DNA of 64,000 bases from CAJXYS01 sp913063035. Lineage in GTDB: Bacteria; Pseudomonadota; Alphaproteobacteria; Rhodobacterales; Rhodobacteraceae. The first letter of the stretch is position 1; the number at the start of each line of letters is the position of its first letter. This document shows, piece after piece, positions 41,624 through 50,104 of the stretch. The stretch covers positions 124,001 through 188,000 of the forward strand of contig NZ_JBOCEG010000005.1 in the NCBI RefSeq assembly GCF_050586465.1, read 5' to 3'. The notes under the pieces are model-generated. The model was not told the origin of the DNA. It saw nothing but the letters and a program-made list of their open reading frames with translations, and did not search any database. Made by a program: the position numbers and the translations under genes.

Positions 41624-42396
41624 GGGCGGGCCTCGAAGGGATTGGCCAGCAGGCCGTCGGCCCAGGCAAGCCAGACCGGCAGCATCAGCGGCAGCGTGAC
41701 CGCCAGCAGGACGAGCCCGCCGAAGGTGATCGCCGGCGCCCCCACGAAGGCCACCATGAGCTGCGGCATGGCGCGGTTAATGACGCCCAGCGCCACGTTG
41801 TAGATGAGCGAGGCGATCAGGAACGGACCGGCCAGCGAGAAGCCGAGCGCCAGCGCCTCGGCGATGCGGCCTATGCCCCACTCGGCCGCCCCCCCGGCCA
41901 GCGGCATCTGCCCGGCCGGAAGCGTGTCGTAGGACAGGATCAGCGCCGCGGCGATCTTGACGTGCAGCCCCTGCATCGCCGCCAGCGCCAGCGCGGAGAC
42001 GACCATGAGATTGCCCATCGCGGGCAGCGGTTCCGCCGCCGCGCCCCCGAAAAGCTGTGCCAGAGAGGTCGCCTGCGCGGCCAGCGCACCCGCGAACTGC
42101 AGCGCGACGATGATGAGCCGCATCACGATGCCGAGCGACAGCCCCGCCACGGTTTCGGTCAGGACGAACCGCCAGGGCATCGCCCCGGTCATGTCGGCCG
42201 GCAGGGTCGGCGCCACCGCCGGGAAGACCACCGCCGTGAAGGCCAGTGCCAGCACCAGGCGCACGCGCTGCGGCACACCCTGCTGGCCGAAGCCGGGCAT
42301 CAAGGCCATGACCGCGCCCACCCGCAGAAAGACCACGAATGCGAGCGCGAGGCCCTCGCGCGTCCAGGCCGCGAGATCCGCCAGCGCCCCGGTCAT
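41620..42396 (-). CDS. fliR: flagellar export-gate protein FliR
   Basis: A 258-residue membrane protein with about six hydrophobic helices (VVFLRVGAVMALMPGFG at the N-terminus, GLVLLAVTLPLMLPVWLAWADGLL near the end). It forms the gate with FliP and FliQ. Coupled by ATGA overlaps to flhA and flhB. Confidence 0.93.
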   Translation of the reverse strand: MTGALADLAAWTREGLALAFVVFLRVGAVMALMPGFGQQGVPQRVRLVLALAFTAVVFPAVAPTLPADMTGAMPWRFVLTETVAGLSLGIVMRLIIVALQFAGALAAQATSLAQLFGGAAAEPLPAMGNLMVVSALALAAMQGLHVKIAAALILSYDTLPAGQMPLAGGAAEWGIGRIAEALALGFSLAGPFLIASLIYNVALGVINRAMPQLMVAFVGAPAITFGGLVLLAVTLPLMLPVWLAWADGLLANPFEARP

Positions 42397-44477
42397 GCCG
42401 CCACCATTCCCATCAGCGCGGGCTTGGCGTGGGTGCCAACCTCCTCGAAGGAGAGCACCGGGTTCGCGATCCCCTTGGCCGACAGAACGCTGCGCAGGAA
42501 ACGCCGGCGATGGGCGCTGGTGACGATGGCCGGGTAGGCCCCGCCCTCGCCGGCGCGGGCGATCTTCTCGGCCACGGCCGCGGCCAGGCGGTTGAAGGTC
42601 TCGGGCGGCAGGGCCACGTCCGGCGCGCCGCGCTCCGCGCCGGTCTGGTAGGTCTCGAAGACCTGCTCCCAGTCAGAGGCGAGCTGGATCAGCGGCAGCG
42701 TGCCGTCCTCGCGCCGCAGCCCGGCCACCATCTGGAAGCCGAGCCGGCGGCGCACATACTCGCAGATGGAGTCGGGACCGGCGGCGCCGGGGCGGGCCTC
42801 GGCGATCGTCTCGAGGATCAAGGGCAGGTTGCGGATCGAAACCTGTTCTTCCAGCAGCAACCGCAGCACCGCCAGCAGCACGTCGACGGGCACCTTGTCG
42901 GGGATCAGTTCGTCCAGAAGCCGCCTGTTGGCCGCGGCCCGCGCCGGATCGGAAAGGTTGCAGAACTCGTCCAGCAGCCGGCGCAGGGCCTTCAACGTCA
43001 TCAACCGCGAGAAGTTGCGTTTTATGACCTCGAGAAGATGCGTCGCCAGCACCTCGGTCGCGGTCACGACCGTATCGCCGGCCAGCGCGGCCTCTTCCTT
43101 GGCCTCCGGCGGGATCCAGCGCGCGGGCGCCCCGAAAACAGGTTCCCGGACACGGTCCTCGGCCCCGGGATCCGCGGCACCCTGCTCGAGCACCAGGACC
43201 CGGTCGGGTTCAAGCCGGTCACGGGCCTGCTCGACCCCGTGGATCCGCACGACATAGGTTCCGCGCGGCAGACTCGCGTTATCGGTCAGGCGGATCTCGG
43301 GCAGGATCATCCCGAAGGACTCGGCGATGTGATTGCGCATGCTGAATATGCGCGCGTCCAGCCCGGTCGCCGGATCCATCGCCATGGGAACGAGGTCGGT
43401 CGCGAATTCCACGTGGATCTCGTCGAGATCGAGCACGTCGCCGATCTCGCTGCCGGCGGGCTTGGGCTCCGGCGCCGGGGTGACCTCGGCCGCCGCGGCC
43501 TGCGCGGCGATCCGGCGTCCGACCCACCAGGTCGCCGCGCCCAGCACCGCCGCGCCCCCGATGAACGGCAAAAAGGGCAGCCCCGGCACCAGCGCGAAAA
43601 GCGCCATCAGCAGCCCGACCGTGCCCAGCGCGGCCGGGTGGCGGCCGAGCTGGCTGAAAATCGCGAAATCGGTCGCACCCGTCGCACCACCGCGGGCGAG
43701 CAGCAGGGCCGAGGCGATGGAGATGATGACGGCCGGGATCTGGGTCACCAGCCCGTCGCCGACGGTCAGGATCGCATAGGTTTCGAAGGCCTGCGAGAGC
43801 GGCATGTCATGGATCAGCGTGCCCATGGCCAGCCCCATCACGATGTTCAGAAGCGTGATCAGCAGCCCCGCCACCGCGTCGCCCTTGACGAATTTCGACG
43901 CACCGTCGAGCGACCCGAAGAACGTCGTCTCGGCCTGTTCGGTCTCGCGGCGGCGCTTGGCCTCGGTATGGTCGATCGCGCCGGCCGACATGTCGCTGTC
44001 GATGGCCAGCTGCTTGCCTGGCATCCCGTCGAGCGCGAAGCGCGCCCCGACCTCGGCCATGCGGGCGGCCCCCTTGGTGATGACGATGAAGTTCACGATC
44101 ATCAGGACGCCGAAGACCACCAGCCCGAGAAACAGGCTGCCGCCCATCACGAACATGGCGAAGCCCTCGATCACCCCGCCGGCCGCGGCGGTGCCGCTGT
44201 GGCCCTCGCCGATGATGAGCTTGGTCGACGAGACGTTGAGCGACAGCCGGAGCATCAGCGAGGCCAGCAGAACCGTCGGAAAGGCCGAGAAATCCAGCGG
44301 CCGTTCGACGAAGAGCGTGACCGTGAAGATCAGGATCGCCAGTCCGAAGGACGCGGCAAGACCGGTATCGAGCACCCAGGCCGGCATCGGCAGGATCATC
44401 ATCACGATCACCGCCATCAGCGCCAGCGCCAGCAGCACCGTCGGGCGGAACAGGGCGGCGGGGTCGAAGGCGGGCAT
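42393..44477 (-). CDS. flhA: flagellar export apparatus protein FlhA
   Basis: A 694-residue protein. The N-terminal half has about eight membrane helices and the FHIPEP signature region (GARFALDGMPGKQLAIDSDMSAGAID); the C-terminal half is the cytosolic ring domain that docks chaperone–substrate complexes (EILARTEV-type region at VTATEVLATHLLEVIKRN). It uses the proton gradient to drive export. The start overlaps the stop of the transglycosylase by one base (TGATG). Confidence 0.96.
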   Translation of the reverse strand: MPAFDPAALFRPTVLLALALMAVIVMMILPMPAWVLDTGLAASFGLAILIFTVTLFVERPLDFSAFPTVLLASLMLRLSLNVSSTKLIIGEGHSGTAAAGGVIEGFAMFVMGGSLFLGLVVFGVLMIVNFIVITKGAARMAEVGARFALDGMPGKQLAIDSDMSAGAIDHTEAKRRRETEQAETTFFGSLDGASKFVKGDAVAGLLITLLNIVMGLAMGTLIHDMPLSQAFETYAILTVGDGLVTQIPAVIISIASALLLARGGATGATDFAIFSQLGRHPAALGTVGLLMALFALVPGLPFLPFIGGAAVLGAATWWVGRRIAAQAAAAEVTPAPEPKPAGSEIGDVLDLDEIHVEFATDLVPMAMDPATGLDARIFSMRNHIAESFGMILPEIRLTDNASLPRGTYVVRIHGVEQARDRLEPDRVLVLEQGAADPGAEDRVREPVFGAPARWIPPEAKEEAALAGDTVVTATEVLATHLLEVIKRNFSRLMTLKALRRLLDEFCNLSDPARAAANRRLLDELIPDKVPVDVLLAVLRLLLEEQVSIRNLPLILETIAEARPGAAGPDSICEYVRRRLGFQMVAGLRREDGTLPLIQLASDWEQVFETYQTGAERGAPDVALPPETFNRLAAAVAEKIARAGEGGAYPAIVTSAHRRRFLRSVLSAKGIANPVLSFEEVGTHAKPALMGMVAA

Positions 44478-45220
44478 CAGCGCGTTCCTGCCCCGACGAA
44501 GGGGCCGAACAGCGCGGCCTCGCGCAGCGGTACGAGCGAGCCGCGGGTGGCGGTTTCCGTCCGGCCGGGCTGCAGCAGCGGATAGCGGTTGGCCCCGGCA
44601 CGCGACACGGGGGCGGGCGGCGCTTCGGGCGCGCGCTCCGCCGGCGGCGCCGCCGCGACACGGGCGAGGTGCCGCTCGAAGCGGGCGCGGTAACGGCTGG
44701 CCAGTGCGGGGGTGCGCGAGTGGTAGGCCCCCGCCGCGGCGGGCCATGTGCCCGTCTCGGCATAAAGCTTCTGCAGGAAATGCGCGGCATAGAGGGCGCC
44801 GGCCTCGGGCTCGAACATCTGCGCGGCCGAGTCGAACGCGGCCCCGTGCCAGCGGAAATTGATCTGGAAACAGCCGATGTCGAAACTGCGGGCGCCGCGC
44901 GCCTGGTGGCGCCGGACATAGGCCTCGGCCTCTGCGCGGCTATCGAACCAGTGACCGGCCCCTTCCATGTTGACGGTCCATGGCCAGGGGCTGATCCGGC
45001 CGTCACGCGCGCGGCCGGTCTCGGTCAGGGCGATGGCGCGCAGCACCGCGACCGGAACCCCGGTCCGGCTGGCGGCCATCCGGGCGGCGCGGTCGCAGAG
45101 CTGCGCGGGATCGCCTGCCGCCCGGGCGGGCAGCACGGCGAGCACCATCAGCACCGCGACCCCCAAGAGGCAGCGGATTCCGGTCAGGGGTGTGGGGCGC
45201 GGGTGCGGTGTCTGGGGCAT
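44477..45220 (-). CDS. flagellar-cluster lytic transglycosylase (SltF-like)
   Basis: A 247-residue secreted protein: signal peptide (CLLGVAVLMVLAVLPARA), an SLT domain with catalytic Glu67 (AIALTETGR) and SFDIGCFQINFRWHG, then a Pro/Ala-rich tail. Its position suggests it opens peptidoglycan for the rod, replacing the muramidase domain that FlgJ lacks here; Rhodobacter sphaeroides SltF is the known precedent. It starts 72 bases after the TPR gene and its stop touches the flhA start. Confidence 0.8.
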   Translation of the reverse strand: MPQTPHPRPTPLTGIRCLLGVAVLMVLAVLPARAAGDPAQLCDRAARMAASRTGVPVAVLRAIALTETGRARDGRISPWPWTVNMEGAGHWFDSRAEAEAYVRRHQARGARSFDIGCFQINFRWHGAAFDSAAQMFEPEAGALYAAHFLQKLYAETGTWPAAAGAYHSRTPALASRYRARFERHLARVAAAPPAERAPEAPPAPVSRAGANRYPLLQPGRTETATRGSLVPLREAALFGPFVGAGTR

Positions 45221-45291
45221 GGACCGTCAGTTCTTGCCGATCTCTCTCTGGACCGGGCTACCGGCCCGGCGTTGAGATTCGGTAAGCGACG

Positions 45292-47520
45292 TCACTCCGG
45301 CGGGGCGGGTGCCTTGTCTTCGGGCACGCTGTCCAGCAGCGCCCGCAGCGCGCGGCGGGTCTCGGCGCTCTCGTCGAGGAGCGCCCGCGAGGTTGCGAGA
45401 CCGGGGCCGGGGCCGGCCGGGGCCGGGGCCGCGTCCAGAACCAGCGATACCGCCTCGCGTTGTTCGGCCGTTCCGATTTCGGCCACCTGGTCCCAGCGGC
45501 CGGCCCGCCAGGCGAAGGCGGACAGATCGGCCGCATCGGCGGCCTGCTCGGCCGCGGCGAGGGCGGTGTCATGGCGCCCGAGACGCGCCAGGGCGCGACT
45601 GCGGACCGCCTCGGTGCGGGCGCCTGCAAGGCGGTTGAGCGCGGACAAGGCGGCCTCGGGGTTGTCGAGCGCGAGATGGATCTCGGCCCGGAGCAGCCGG
45701 TCCTCCGGATCGGGCGGATCCGGGCTGTCCTTCAGCAGCGCAAGGGCGGTCTCGGCAAGCCCGGCTTGCATCAGCCGGCGGGCCAGATCGCGCCTCTGCG
45801 CCGGGGTCACGACCTCAGCCGTCAACAGGTCGCGATGGGCGAAGACCCCCCGGGCCAGGTCCGCCGGATGCGCGTCCGAGATCATGCGAGACAGGATCTC
45901 CGGCAGGGCCGCCATCGCCGCCGGGGCGTCACCGGGCGCCGCGGTCACGCGGGCAAGCTCGTCCAGCGCCGCGTTATGCGCCCCGTTCTGCGCCAGCGCC
46001 AGAAGCTCCACCCGCTTGAGCTCGGCACCCTCCCCGGTGCCACGCCGCTCGAAGGCATAGGCGGCAGCGGTTTCCACGAGCCGCGCAGGAACCGCGCGAT
46101 CCTGCGCGACCAGCAACTCGACCAGGTCGATCAGGGCCCGGGGCGAGAGCGCATCATCGGCCGCGACGACCGTGTCAAGCCGTGCCGCCGCGCTGTCGGC
46201 ATCGCCTCTTTCCCGGTCGAAACGGGCCTGCATGACGGCAAGGCCGCTGGTCTCGGCACCGCCGGCGCGCTCGATCGCGGCGCGCACGGACGCCGCCAGC
46301 CCGTCATGCCCGGCATCGAGCAACCGCTCGGCGAGGACCGGCCCGAGATGGCGACGGATCGCGAGCGGCAGGGCCGAGAAATGGCGGCGGATCTCGGGCG
46401 CGTTGACGGGGGCAAGCGGCGCCAGTTCGGTCCGGGCCAGCACCGCCCAGAGCGCCGCCGGTCCGGGACAGGCGAGTTGCCCCTGCAGGGGGTTGCCGGC
46501 GGGCGCCCTGCCCGCGTCCATGATCGCGGCGAGGGCATCGAGAAGCGGCGCTTCGGGATCATCCTCCGCGAATTCCGCGAGGACCGCGCGCGCCTCGGCC
46601 CCGAAGCCGTAATGGATGTAGACCCGCGCAAGGGTTCGCACCGCGACGGGGTCCGGGCGATCGAACTCCCCCATCACGGCCCGGCGCGCGGTGGCGATGT
46701 CGGCGGCGGCCTCGCCCGTGCCGCCCCAGCCGGCGAGGTCCAGCTCCGCTTCCGCGGTGCAGGGGGCGGGCGCAGGCGTGTCGGGCAGCGGCTTGGCCCG
46801 GTCGCGGTCGACCGCGGTTTCGGCGGCGACGTTGTCGACTTCGCGGTCGGGGTCCGGCGGCAGGGCCCCGGCATCGGGATCGGCCGGGTCGAGCGGGGCC
46901 TCCGGGGCGGGATCGACGAGGCCCTGGGACAGGGCCCGCTGCATCTGTTCCAGCACCATCTGCCGGGCCGCATCGACCCGGGCGGAGTCGGTTACCGGTT
47001 CCGGTTCCGGCGCCGGCACGGGCGGCCGGGCCGGCGGCGCCGGCCGAGGCGCCAGCGACCCGTCGAGCCCGGCCTCGCCGCGCAGTTCCGGGCGGAGGGT
47101 GATGGGCAGCACGGGATCGGGGAGGGCGGCATCGGCCGCGGCGGCGGGTCGGGGCCAGGCGCTGTCCGCCGGACCCTCGATATCGACGACGACCCAGGAC
47201 GGCCCGAAGCGAAAGCCGCGCGCCGTGCAGTCACAGTCGAGATCGATGACGAGGCGCCCCGGCCCCGGCTGGCGCAGCCCGCCGATGCGATCGCGCCCGA
47301 TCCGTTCGAAAACGGCCGCGCTGTCGAACCGGTGGGATCCACCCGTGGTCAGCTCGTAGCCGCGCGCCCCGCGCGCCAGCTGCCAGCCGGCCGGATAGCT
47401 CTCGAAGGCCAGCACGAGCCGCGTGAACGCCCCGTGCTCGCCGGAACGCACCGGCACCGCGTCGCCCAGGGCGGGCCCGGCGGCCAATGCCAGGATCATT
47501 GCGGCGATCGATCCCCTCAT
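45292..47520 (-). CDS. large periplasmic TPR-like protein of the mot operon, function unknown
   Basis: A 742-residue protein. It has a signal peptide (AAMILALAAGPALGD), then a beta-rich segment (about 25–120; FTRLVLAFESYPAGWQLARGARGYELTTGG to WVVVDIEGP) that resembles an AMIN-like domain, a Pro/Asp-rich linker (about 125–250), and a long alpha-helical repeat region reminiscent of TPRs to the end. ATGA coupling to motA implies a link to the stator or motor. I do not recognise a named family; MotF/MotC-like motor proteins are comparisons by size and place only. Confidence 0.7.
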   Translation of the reverse strand: MRGSIAAMILALAAGPALGDAVPVRSGEHGAFTRLVLAFESYPAGWQLARGARGYELTTGGSHRFDSAAVFERIGRDRIGGLRQPGPGRLVIDLDCDCTARGFRFGPSWVVVDIEGPADSAWPRPAAAADAALPDPVLPITLRPELRGEAGLDGSLAPRPAPPARPPVPAPEPEPVTDSARVDAARQMVLEQMQRALSQGLVDPAPEAPLDPADPDAGALPPDPDREVDNVAAETAVDRDRAKPLPDTPAPAPCTAEAELDLAGWGGTGEAAADIATARRAVMGEFDRPDPVAVRTLARVYIHYGFGAEARAVLAEFAEDDPEAPLLDALAAIMDAGRAPAGNPLQGQLACPGPAALWAVLARTELAPLAPVNAPEIRRHFSALPLAIRRHLGPVLAERLLDAGHDGLAASVRAAIERAGGAETSGLAVMQARFDRERGDADSAAARLDTVVAADDALSPRALIDLVELLVAQDRAVPARLVETAAAYAFERRGTGEGAELKRVELLALAQNGAHNAALDELARVTAAPGDAPAAMAALPEILSRMISDAHPADLARGVFAHRDLLTAEVVTPAQRRDLARRLMQAGLAETALALLKDSPDPPDPEDRLLRAEIHLALDNPEAALSALNRLAGARTEAVRSRALARLGRHDTALAAAEQAADAADLSAFAWRAGRWDQVAEIGTAEQREAVSLVLDAAPAPAGPGPGLATSRALLDESAETRRALRALLDSVPEDKAPAPPE

Positions 47521-48386
47521 GCGGCGGCCTTCTTCAGGTCTTTCAGCGCCTCTTCCAGCGCGTTGAAGCTCGGCCGGTAGGGCTCGGGCGTGTTCTGGCG
47601 GCCGACCTCGATGCAGATATTGGTCGGGTGGTTGTAGAGATTGGCGACCAGCACCTCGCGGATCAGCTGGTAGAAGTGCTGTTCTTCCTCGGTCACCGTC
47701 TTGAGCTTGCCGGCCGCGGGACCGACGAAGCCGTAGGACAGGAAAACCCCGAGGAAGGTACCGACCAGCGCGCCCCCGATCATCTTGCCGAGGATCTCCG
47801 GCGGCTGGTCGATCGAGCCCATCGTCTTGATGACCCCGAGCACCGCGGCCACGATGCCGAGGGCGGGCAGGCCGTCGGCCATGGTCTGCAGCGCGTGGCT
47901 GGAATGCAGCGCGTGCTTGAAATGCGTCTCGATCCGCTTCTCGAGAACCTCCTCGACCTGGTGCGGATCGTCGTAGTTCATGGAGGCCGCGCGCAGCGTG
48001 TCGCAGATCAGTTCGACCGCCTCCCGGTCGGCCAGGATCTTCGGATAGCGGCCGAAGATCTCGCTGGTCTCCGGCGTTTCGATATGTTCCTCCAGCGCGA
48101 CGGCGTTCTGCCGGCCGAGCCGGATCAGTTCGAAGAGCAGGCAGAGCAGGTCGTTGTAGTCCTGCGGCTTCCATTTCGCGCCCTTGAAGACCTTGGCGAC
48201 GTCCTTGAGGGTGTGCTTGATCCCGGCCATGTCGTTGGACAGCACGAAGGCGCCGGTCGCCGCGCCGCCGATCATCATCATCTCGAAGGGCAGGGATTTC
48301 AGGATGATTCCCAGCTTGCCGCCGGCCGCGAGATACCCACCGAAAACCATGGCGAAGGTCACGACGATGCCGATGATGCCGATCAT
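47517..48386 (-). CDS. motA: flagellar stator protein MotA
   Basis: A 289-residue stator subunit with four membrane helices (IGIIGIVVTFAMVFGGYLA, FEMMMIGGAATGAFVLS, GLPALGIVAAVLGVIKTMG, MIGGALVGTFLGVFLSYGFVGP) and a large cytoplasmic loop that contacts FliG. With MotB it forms the proton channel. MotB is encoded 10 kb away, not adjacent. A TTAA half-site lies in the 78-base upstream gap, but no full CtrA box. Confidence 0.96.
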   Translation of the reverse strand: MIGIIGIVVTFAMVFGGYLAAGGKLGIILKSLPFEMMMIGGAATGAFVLSNDMAGIKHTLKDVAKVFKGAKWKPQDYNDLLCLLFELIRLGRQNAVALEEHIETPETSEIFGRYPKILADREAVELICDTLRAASMNYDDPHQVEEVLEKRIETHFKHALHSSHALQTMADGLPALGIVAAVLGVIKTMGSIDQPPEILGKMIGGALVGTFLGVFLSYGFVGPAAGKLKTVTEEEQHFYQLIREVLVANLYNHPTNICIEVGRQNTPEPYRPSFNALEEALKDLKKAAA

Positions 48387-48464
48387 GTACCTCTCTCCCT
48401 GCGGGTCCCGTGGCGCAGCGGCATCCTCTCAGCCACGGGTTAAGAAACCCTCATCCGGGGTGCG

Positions 48465-49055
48465 TCATTCGGTCGGCGCGGCGGCATTCCGGCCGGCCAG
48501 GATCACGCTGATCGCATAGGCCACGCCGGGTTCCAGGCCGGACAGGATTTCCGCCGCGGCCTCGGGACGCATGCGGCCAAGGAAGCCGGCCGCGAAATCC
48601 GGGGCCATGCTGGCGAAGACCTGCGACGCGACGGCTGGCTTCATGTTCTCGTAGACCGCGGTCAGCCGCGCGAGATCCTTCTCGGCCGCCTCGTCGGCGA
48701 TGGCCAGCGTCCGGGCGAGTTCCTCTTCCGCGGCGACGAGTTCGGCCATCTTGCGCTCCACCGCTTCCTCGGCGAGGCGCAACGCCTGGCGACGATCCTC
48801 GAGCCGCGCCTCGCGCGCGTCCAGCGCCGCGCTGCGGGTCCGGATCGCCTCTAGCAGTTCCGGGATCTCCCCGGGCAAGCTGCAGGCGGCGGCCTCCGCC
48901 GCCGCATCGGTGGCGGTGCTGCCGACCGCGGCCTCGACCGCGGCGCGGGCCGTGGCGAAGTCGGCCGTGCCGAGCCGCAAGAGGCCGGATCCTGCCAGAA
49001 GCACCGCGATCAGCGGCAGCGCGACGGCGCGGCGGCGCAGACGCAGGGCGCTCAT
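48465..49055 (-). CDS. motE: MotE-family protein
   Basis: A 196-residue protein with an N-terminal hydrophobic anchor (VALPLIAVLLAGSGLLRLG), a coiled coil (about 65–125) and a C-terminal MgtE-N-like domain (LTAVYENMKPAVASQVFASMAPDFAAGFLGRM). In Sinorhizobium MotE is a periplasmic chaperone for the motility protein MotC. Here it is coupled by ATGA to orf137 upstream and lies 78 bases before motA. Confidence 0.75.
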   Translation of the reverse strand: MSALRLRRRAVALPLIAVLLAGSGLLRLGTADFATARAAVEAAVGSTATDAAAEAAACSLPGEIPELLEAIRTRSAALDAREARLEDRRQALRLAEEAVERKMAELVAAEEELARTLAIADEAAEKDLARLTAVYENMKPAVASQVFASMAPDFAAGFLGRMRPEAAAEILSGLEPGVAYAISVILAGRNAAAPTE

Positions 49056-49465
49056 CCCAGGTCCTCCGATTCCATCTGGCTGTGGCGGCGCGAGGCGAAG
49101 GCCCCGGCATCCCCGCGCCTTTTACGTCCGGGTTTGCGCGCGGCGCGCGGGGCATCGTCGGGTTTCGGCGCCGGGTCCGCATCGGGCAGATCGTGCAGCG
49201 CGGCCATCAGCACCTCGAGCCGTGCGACGGCGGCCTCTGCGCGCTCTGTTTGCGCCGCGAGGGCGTCGCCGGAGGCCCCTGCCGCGGTTTCCGCGCGTTC
49301 CAGCGCGCGGGTCATCTCGCCGACCTGCTGCGACAGAACGGCGATCGCCGCGCCAAGCCCATCGTCAAGCCGGTTCAGGCGCCGGAGACGGCGCGACAGG
49401 ATCAGGCAGTAAAAGGCCGCTGCCAGCGCCCCGGCCATCATCAGGAAATCGGCGATCAGGGTCAT
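49052..49465 (-). CDS. uncharacterised membrane-anchored coiled-coil protein
   Basis: A 137-residue protein with one N-terminal membrane segment (LIADFLMMAGALAAAFYCLILSRRL), a coiled coil (about 30–95) and a basic C-terminal tail (PRAARKPGRKRRGD). It may match DUF6468, reported near flagellar genes, but I am not certain. It sits between fliL and motE in one operon. Confidence 0.6.
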   Translation of the reverse strand: MTLIADFLMMAGALAAAFYCLILSRRLRRLNRLDDGLGAAIAVLSQQVGEMTRALERAETAAGASGDALAAQTERAEAAVARLEVLMAALHDLPDADPAPKPDDAPRAARKPGRKRRGDAGAFASRRHSQMESEDLG

Positions 49466-49476
49466 GGCAGCCTCCG

Positions 49477-49971
49477 TCAGTTCAGGACAAATTCGGTAAT
49501 CAGCAGATCGCGCACCCGGCCCTCGCCGGTGACCACCTGGACCCGGCGCAGCATCTGCGCGCGCAGCCGCACCAGCGCGGCGGGATCCGAGAGCAGCGCG
49601 GTGTCCACCGCCCGCAGATACCCGTTCAGCACATCGAGGATGCGGGGCAGCAGGCTCTTGACCTCGGCCTCGTGGGTGCCCGGCACCTCGAGCTGGGCAT
49701 GAAACCGCAAATGCCGATTCGCCGAACCCGGGCCAAGCGAGACGACCAGCGGCTTCAGGTCGACGAAGGCGATGTCGGGCAGGGGGTCCGGCGGGGGCTC
49801 GGCCGTCTGGGCCTTTTCGGCCTCGGCCCCCGATGGAAAGGCGATCAGCCCGGAATAGGCCGCGTAGAACCCGCCCGCCCCGAGCACAAGCGCCAGCACC
49901 AGCCCGGCGATCGCGCCCTTGCGACCGCGTTTCGGGGCCGGGGCCTCTTCGGTTTCGGTTTCGTTCGCCAT
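49477..49971 (-). CDS. fliL: flagellar basal-body protein FliL
   Basis: A 164-residue single-pass protein (membrane helix GAIAGLVLALVLGAGGFYAAYSG) with the FliL periplasmic domain (FVDLKPLVVSLGPGSANRHLRFHAQLEV to RVRDLLITEFVLN). It stabilises or recruits stators. First gene of the ten-gene minus-strand operon; divergent from fliF with a CtrA box between. I chose the ATG at 49971; in-frame starts further upstream are weaker. Confidence 0.9.
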   Translation of the reverse strand: MANETETEEAPAPKRGRKGAIAGLVLALVLGAGGFYAAYSGLIAFPSGAEAEKAQTAEPPPDPLPDIAFVDLKPLVVSLGPGSANRHLRFHAQLEVPGTHEAEVKSLLPRILDVLNGYLRAVDTALLSDPAALVRLRAQMLRRVQVVTGEGRVRDLLITEFVLN

Positions 49972-50023
49972 CTCTGCCTGTCTCCCGCTTCTGCCGGACA
50001 AGGCGTCTATACCCCCGGGGTGG

Positions 50024-50038
50024 CTAACCGATTCTTAA
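50024..50038. promoter_or_regulatory. CtrA box, fliL / fliF
   Basis: CTAA-N7-TTAA (50024–50027 and 50035–50038) matches seven of eight consensus bases. It lies 53 bases from the fliL start and 67 from the fliF start, so one site may serve both operons. Confidence 0.6.
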
Positions 50039-50104
50039 GGCCGATCCCCGAATGATCGCGCTGACAGACAGGGCCAGAAGGCCCGGAACCACAGGGGACG
50101 TCCC

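Noticed and set aside
45221..45291. Hairpin between the TPR gene and the transglycosylase as a terminator
   Set aside because: A six-pair CCGGGC/GCCCGG stem exists, but no T-run follows on the minus strand and the genes appear to be one operon.
48436..48450. CtrA box upstream of motA
   Set aside because: Only one TTAA half-site is present; the other half matches two of four bases.
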